A DNA stretch of 8,635 nt from SKLM01 sp964450435 (GTDB lineage: Bacteria > Chloroflexota > Anaerolineae > B4-G1): positions 1 to 8,635 of the forward strand of contig CAYVCX010000090.1 in the NCBI GenBank assembly GCA_964450435.1, in the 5' to 3' direction. Shown in pieces: positions 6,587-8,635 of this stretch (the stretch's first letter is position 1; every line of letters starts with the position of its first letter). Both the position numbers and the translations under genes were made by a program. A model generated the notes under the pieces. That model was not told where the DNA came from and searched no databases. It saw only the letters and a program-made list of their open reading frames with translations.

Positions 6587-6823
6587 ATGGGAAACAAGTC
6601 GCGTCGCGACGCCGAACGCGAAATTCGTCTCTCCGAGACTCAGATGAGGCAGCCGGGAATGGACGAGATGGGTCGAGCCGAGATTATCGCCGATGGGCGG
6701 GCCCCGCAGGAGTCCACCCTGGCTGAGGAGTACTACTATGTCGTGGATGACCTCAGGCGCATCGCCCTCATCGCTGCTGTGATGCTCGTCGTGCTGATTG
6801 GGCTGGCGCTGCTCCTCCCCTAG
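6587..6823 (+). CDS. Small tail-anchored membrane protein
   Basis: 78 residues. The first 45 are charged and soluble (NKSRRDAEREIRLSE, then an acidic/polar stretch). A conserved-looking junction EEYYYVVDDLRRIALIA (47-63) leads into one membrane segment (about 58-77) that ends at the C-terminus with LLLP. This topology puts the N-terminus in the cytoplasm. From memory, short proteins with a Y-V-x-x-D-L-R-R-I motif before a C-terminal TM recur in Chloroflexota genomes, with no known role. It starts 13 nt after the sortase stop with a strong ribosome site, so it is almost surely co-expressed with the sortase and may help or regulate it; that link is inference. The longer frame from 6524 is rejected because of the ribosome site. 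Confidence 0.85.
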   Translation: MGNKSRRDAEREIRLSETQMRQPGMDEMGRAEIIADGRAPQESTLAEEYYYVVDDLRRIALIAAVMLVVLIGLALLLP

Positions 6824-6900
6824 CTCCAATGCAGCGCCGCTTAACGTCTGTCTTGAGCCTGGCCTACGTTCAGTGGCAGACGGCACGGCGACGCATATAC

Positions 6901-6917
6901 CTGCAGGGTTTCTGCAG
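6901..6917. terminator. Weak hairpin between convergent genes
   Basis: CTGCAG, a 5-nt loop GGTTT, and CTGCAG form a 6-bp stem in the 102-nt gap between the tail-anchored gene and the convergent membrane protein gene. No T run follows on either strand, so termination activity is doubtful. Confidence 0.2.
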
Positions 6918-6925
6918 AGCTCTCT

Positions 6926-7759
6926 TCAGCTGTGAGTTGCGATGCTGGTGGCGTTCCCGCCCGACGACATGCTATATCGCTCGTGCAACCCGCATGAGAC
7001 AGCTGAGTGCACCACCATAGTCAGCCACAGATTCTGCGTCTGCAGGAACAGCAAACTGCTCACTACAGCCATCGACGCGCGTAGCAGCAGACTTGACGCT
7101 TGCTTTGGATTGCTCATCCTCTGGCGCCACATCGGGTTAGCCAATGCCTCCGCAGCGACCGCAGCGAGCCCCATCCAGACCCCCCAATACAGCCCAAAAG
7201 CCACAATCGGGGCGTTGCGGTAGAATGCCCAGTGGATCTCGTGGTAGATTGCCTCCCGCACGGTTCGCCAGCTTGGCCTTGCTCGGCCTGCATCGTCCTC
7301 TCCAAGACTCGAAAGGGCTCGTCTCCGGGCCCAGGCAGCCAGCGAGAGGAGACCCCACGATCCCAGTCCGAGAGCTGCGGCCCATCCCAGGTCTTCCAGC
7401 CAGTTGAGCCAATTCGTGCTCAGCAAGTCGCTGTGCTGGCCGCCGCCGGGCACGGGCAGAACCAGTCGCTGCAGACCGAAGAGACGGGCGACGAGGGCGT
7501 CCCGGCCCCATAAGAGCGCGGCAAACGGTAGCCCTACGTAGTACAGCAGCCGGAGGGTCTGAAACGAGACAGAAGCGAAGCGCCAGTTTGCAACCTCAGC
7601 GACGATTCTCTCCGCTAGGCTGCCGAATTCCCCACGGCGTCTCTCTGTCTCGAGCCAGGGCGAGAACAACCACACAAGGTTGCTCCAAAAGATCGCCAGA
7701 AGCAGCGAGGCTCCGAGCCAGAGCCATCCCTCGCTGAGCGTCCTATCGAGAAGAGGCAC
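6926..7759 (-). CDS. Six-TM membrane protein, possibly diverged CPBP-type protease
   Basis: 277 residues with membrane segments near 12-33, 69-85, 123-143, 182-206, 221-240 and 243-258. The C-terminal half recalls the CPBP (CAAX/bacteriocin-processing) family. HEIHWAFYR (173-181) sits where the EExxxR motif is expected, and NLWLTMVVHSAVSCGL (243-258) resembles the last CPBP motif with its conserved His (H251). Only one of the two motif-1 glutamates is present (E174), so it is either a divergent member or an inactive relative. The family match is from pattern only. The start is GTG at 7759, the first possible one after an in-frame TGA at 7763-7765, with a weak GGGG 6 nt upstream. It is convergent with the tail-anchored protein gene and 255 nt downstream of the XRE gene, on that gene's strand. 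No promoter of its own is evident. Substrate and role unknown. Confidence 0.82.
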   Translation of the reverse strand: MPLLDRTLSEGWLWLGASLLLAIFWSNLVWLFSPWLETERRRGEFGSLAERIVAEVANWRFASVSFQTLRLLYYVGLPFAALLWGRDALVARLFGLQRLVLPVPGGGQHSDLLSTNWLNWLEDLGWAAALGLGSWGLLSLAAWARRRALSSLGEDDAGRARPSWRTVREAIYHEIHWAFYRNAPIVAFGLYWGVWMGLAAVAAEALANPMWRQRMSNPKQASSLLLRASMAVVSSLLFLQTQNLWLTMVVHSAVSCGLHERYSMSSGGNATSIATHS

Positions 7760-7874
7760 AGATCACCCCGCCCATCCGGTCGTTGCGAGAAGACCCATGG
7801 TGTGCTTGCGCACTGCTCTAAGTGGAAAGATAGCCTGTGCCTGTCTGTCCGACTAGGACGGAGCAGAGCAAGGA

Positions 7875-7891
7875 CGAGGGGGTGAACCTCG
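7875..7891. other. Hairpin in the XRE / membrane-protein gap
   Basis: CGAGG (7875-7879) and CCTCG (7887-7891) form a 5-bp stem with a 7-nt loop. It sits in the 255-nt gap (7760-8014) that otherwise shows no gene and no convincing promoter. Read on the minus strand it looks like a tRNA T-arm, but no acceptor stem matches it. Confidence 0.3.
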
Positions 7892-7973
7892 AGCGGCTCG
7901 GGCAGCGAAGCAATCTGGTTCCCCTATGGGCAATGCCCGACCAGCAGTCGACTCTCTCTACCCGCTACCCCTG

Positions 7974-7989
7974 GCCCTGCCTCCAGGGC
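7974..7989 (-). terminator. Candidate hairpin downstream of the XRE gene
   Basis: GCCCTG and CAGGGC form a perfect 6-bp GC-rich stem with a 4-nt loop, 25 nt after the XRE stop codon. On the minus strand no U run follows, so if it terminates it is not a classical intrinsic terminator; it could instead stabilise the transcript end. Confidence 0.3.
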
Positions 7990-8014
7990 TCACCCCATCC
8001 GGCTTCTGACCCAA

Positions 8015-8374
8015 TCAGCCAGATCCCACGCGGATCTGCTCCTGTTCCTCCAGGAGCGTCCGCATGATCAGCAGAATGCGGAGCCGTTCGTCTTCGGGTA
8101 GCTCGCGAAACAGATACAGCGCCTCTCGAGTCTCCGGCGAATCGTCAGAGTAGTCAGGCAGCAGCCCGGCTTCACGGAAAACCCTCTCTGGCGGGACTCG
8201 AAGTGCCTTTGCTATCCGGCGGCAGAGTGCAGAGCTCGGGTTCCGCTTACCGCTCACAATCCTGGAGATCGTGGACTCGCTCACTCCGGTCTGTCGGGCC
8301 AACTCGCGCATCGACCAGCGCCGGGTATCCAGTTCATTCAACAGCCATCTACCGAAGGCAGATCTCTCCGTCAT
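8015..8374 (-). CDS. XRE-family helix-turn-helix regulator
   Basis: 119 residues from the ATG at 8374. The Cro/C1-type DNA-binding domain covers about 6-66, with the helix-turn-helix at 21-44 (MRELARQTGVSESTISRIVSGKR), the LARQTGVSESTISRI part being the textbook pattern. After a short linker (LLPDYSDDSPE) comes a helical tail (about 81-112, with ELPEDERLRILLIMRTLLEE) that probably dimerises. No sensor or protease domain is present. Two ATGs are possible, 8380 and 8374. GGAG at 8386-8383 is 2 nt from the first and 8 nt from the second, so 8374 is preferred. The gene has its own consensus promoter at 8543-8571, overlapped by a palindrome that could be its operator (autoregulation, inferred). 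Its targets are unknown; the downstream membrane protein gene on the same strand is a candidate. Confidence 0.92.
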   Translation of the reverse strand: MTERSAFGRWLLNELDTRRWSMRELARQTGVSESTISRIVSGKRNPSSALCRRIAKALRVPPERVFREAGLLPDYSDDSPETREALYLFRELPEDERLRILLIMRTLLEEQEQIRVGSG

Positions 8375-8542
8375 CCTCATCTCTCCCCTTCACTCAACGC
8401 ATTCGTCGGCGTCACGTATCGAGGCGATTCTGCCCCGTACGACGAGCTTGCCTTTGCAGACTGCCTGGCCGTCCACTCTGGCGTCCTGAATCACCCTCTC
8501 GGTAGGATGAGCAGTTACGTGAGACAGGCCCAGTCACTGGCG

Positions 8543-8571
8543 AATATACCGGGTTTTCCAATCTGTGTCAA
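8543..8571 (-). promoter_or_regulatory. Consensus sigma70-type promoter of the XRE gene
   Basis: Read on the minus strand: -35 TTGACA (8571-8566, perfect), a 17-nt spacer, -10 TATATT (8548-8543, five of six). The predicted start is near 8536, about 160 nt before the ATG at 8374, so the transcript has a long leader with no clear structure found by eye. Confidence 0.7.
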
Positions 8572-8582
8572 GTAGTTTGACA
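8566..8582. promoter_or_regulatory. 17-bp palindrome over the -35 box (possible operator)
   Basis: TGTCAA-GTAGT-TTGACA, perfect 6-bp arms around a 5-bp centre. One arm is the -35 box of the XRE promoter on the minus strand; the other arm reads TTGACA on the plus strand. A bound dimer would block the promoter. Size and position fit an XRE-type operator, but part of the symmetry comes from the -35 consensus itself. Confidence 0.4.
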
Positions 8583-8635
8583 AACGATCAGGGTTCCATC
8601 ATTGTGGTTGCCCCGATAGCCTTGGCAATAGTGCT

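Noticed and set aside
7830..7905. A tRNA-like T-arm on the minus strand (CGAGG stem, TTCAC loop start).
   Set aside because: No matching acceptor stem or anticodon arm upstream, and the loop breaks the TTCRA rule.
8577..8635. Possible edge genes: a plus-strand frame from TTG at 8577 giving a hydrophobic N-terminus, and minus-strand frames ending at TGA in 8588-8590 or near 8570.
   Set aside because: Each has fewer than 25 codons, they conflict with each other and none has a ribosome site; the window ends too soon to decide.

Overview
The window looks like chromosomal DNA from a GC-rich, probably Chloroflexota (Anaerolineae-like) bacterium. This is inferred from style, not from a marker gene. 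The clues are CxxC-x10-CxxC zinc ribbons fused to acidic low-complexity tails with repeated Asp-Trp-Leu motifs, a membrane LysM protein with long Thr-Pro linkers, a sortase with a long charged cytoplasmic N-terminus, a DUF6754-like membrane protein, and strong sigma70-type promoters. No tRNA, rRNA, CRISPR array, insertion sequence or phage gene is visible.

Left block, minus strand (about 2956 down to 1): an extended -10 promoter reads into a DUF6754-like two-TM protein, then a six-TM protein, then, after 10 nt, a double zinc-ribbon protein that runs off the left edge. A 473-nt divergent region (2861-3333) separates this block from the plus-strand genes. It carries one copy of what looks like a dispersed GTCATTCTGAG-type repeat, and a second promoter firing the other way.

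Middle block, plus strand (3285-6823): a zinc-ribbon/TM/Thr-Pro/double-LysM envelope protein with a very short leader; then a near-consensus promoter and a class I SAM methyltransferase, a sortase, and a 78-residue tail-anchored membrane protein 13 nt after the sortase.

Right block, minus strand (8571 down to 6926): a consensus promoter with a 17-bp palindrome over its -35 box, an XRE-family regulator, a 255-nt gap with hairpins, and a six-TM membrane protein whose C-terminal half resembles a diverged CPBP (CAAX-type) intramembrane protease. The last gene converges on the tail-anchored protein gene.

The shared theme is the cell envelope: membrane anchoring, peptidoglycan binding by LysM, sortase transpeptidation, and several uncharacterised membrane proteins. 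No sortase substrate with an LPxTG-like signal is visible here. The most interesting candidates for undescribed biology are the DUF6754-like/6-TM/zinc-ribbon cluster with its Trp motifs, the sortase plus tail-anchored protein pair, and the CPBP-like protein.
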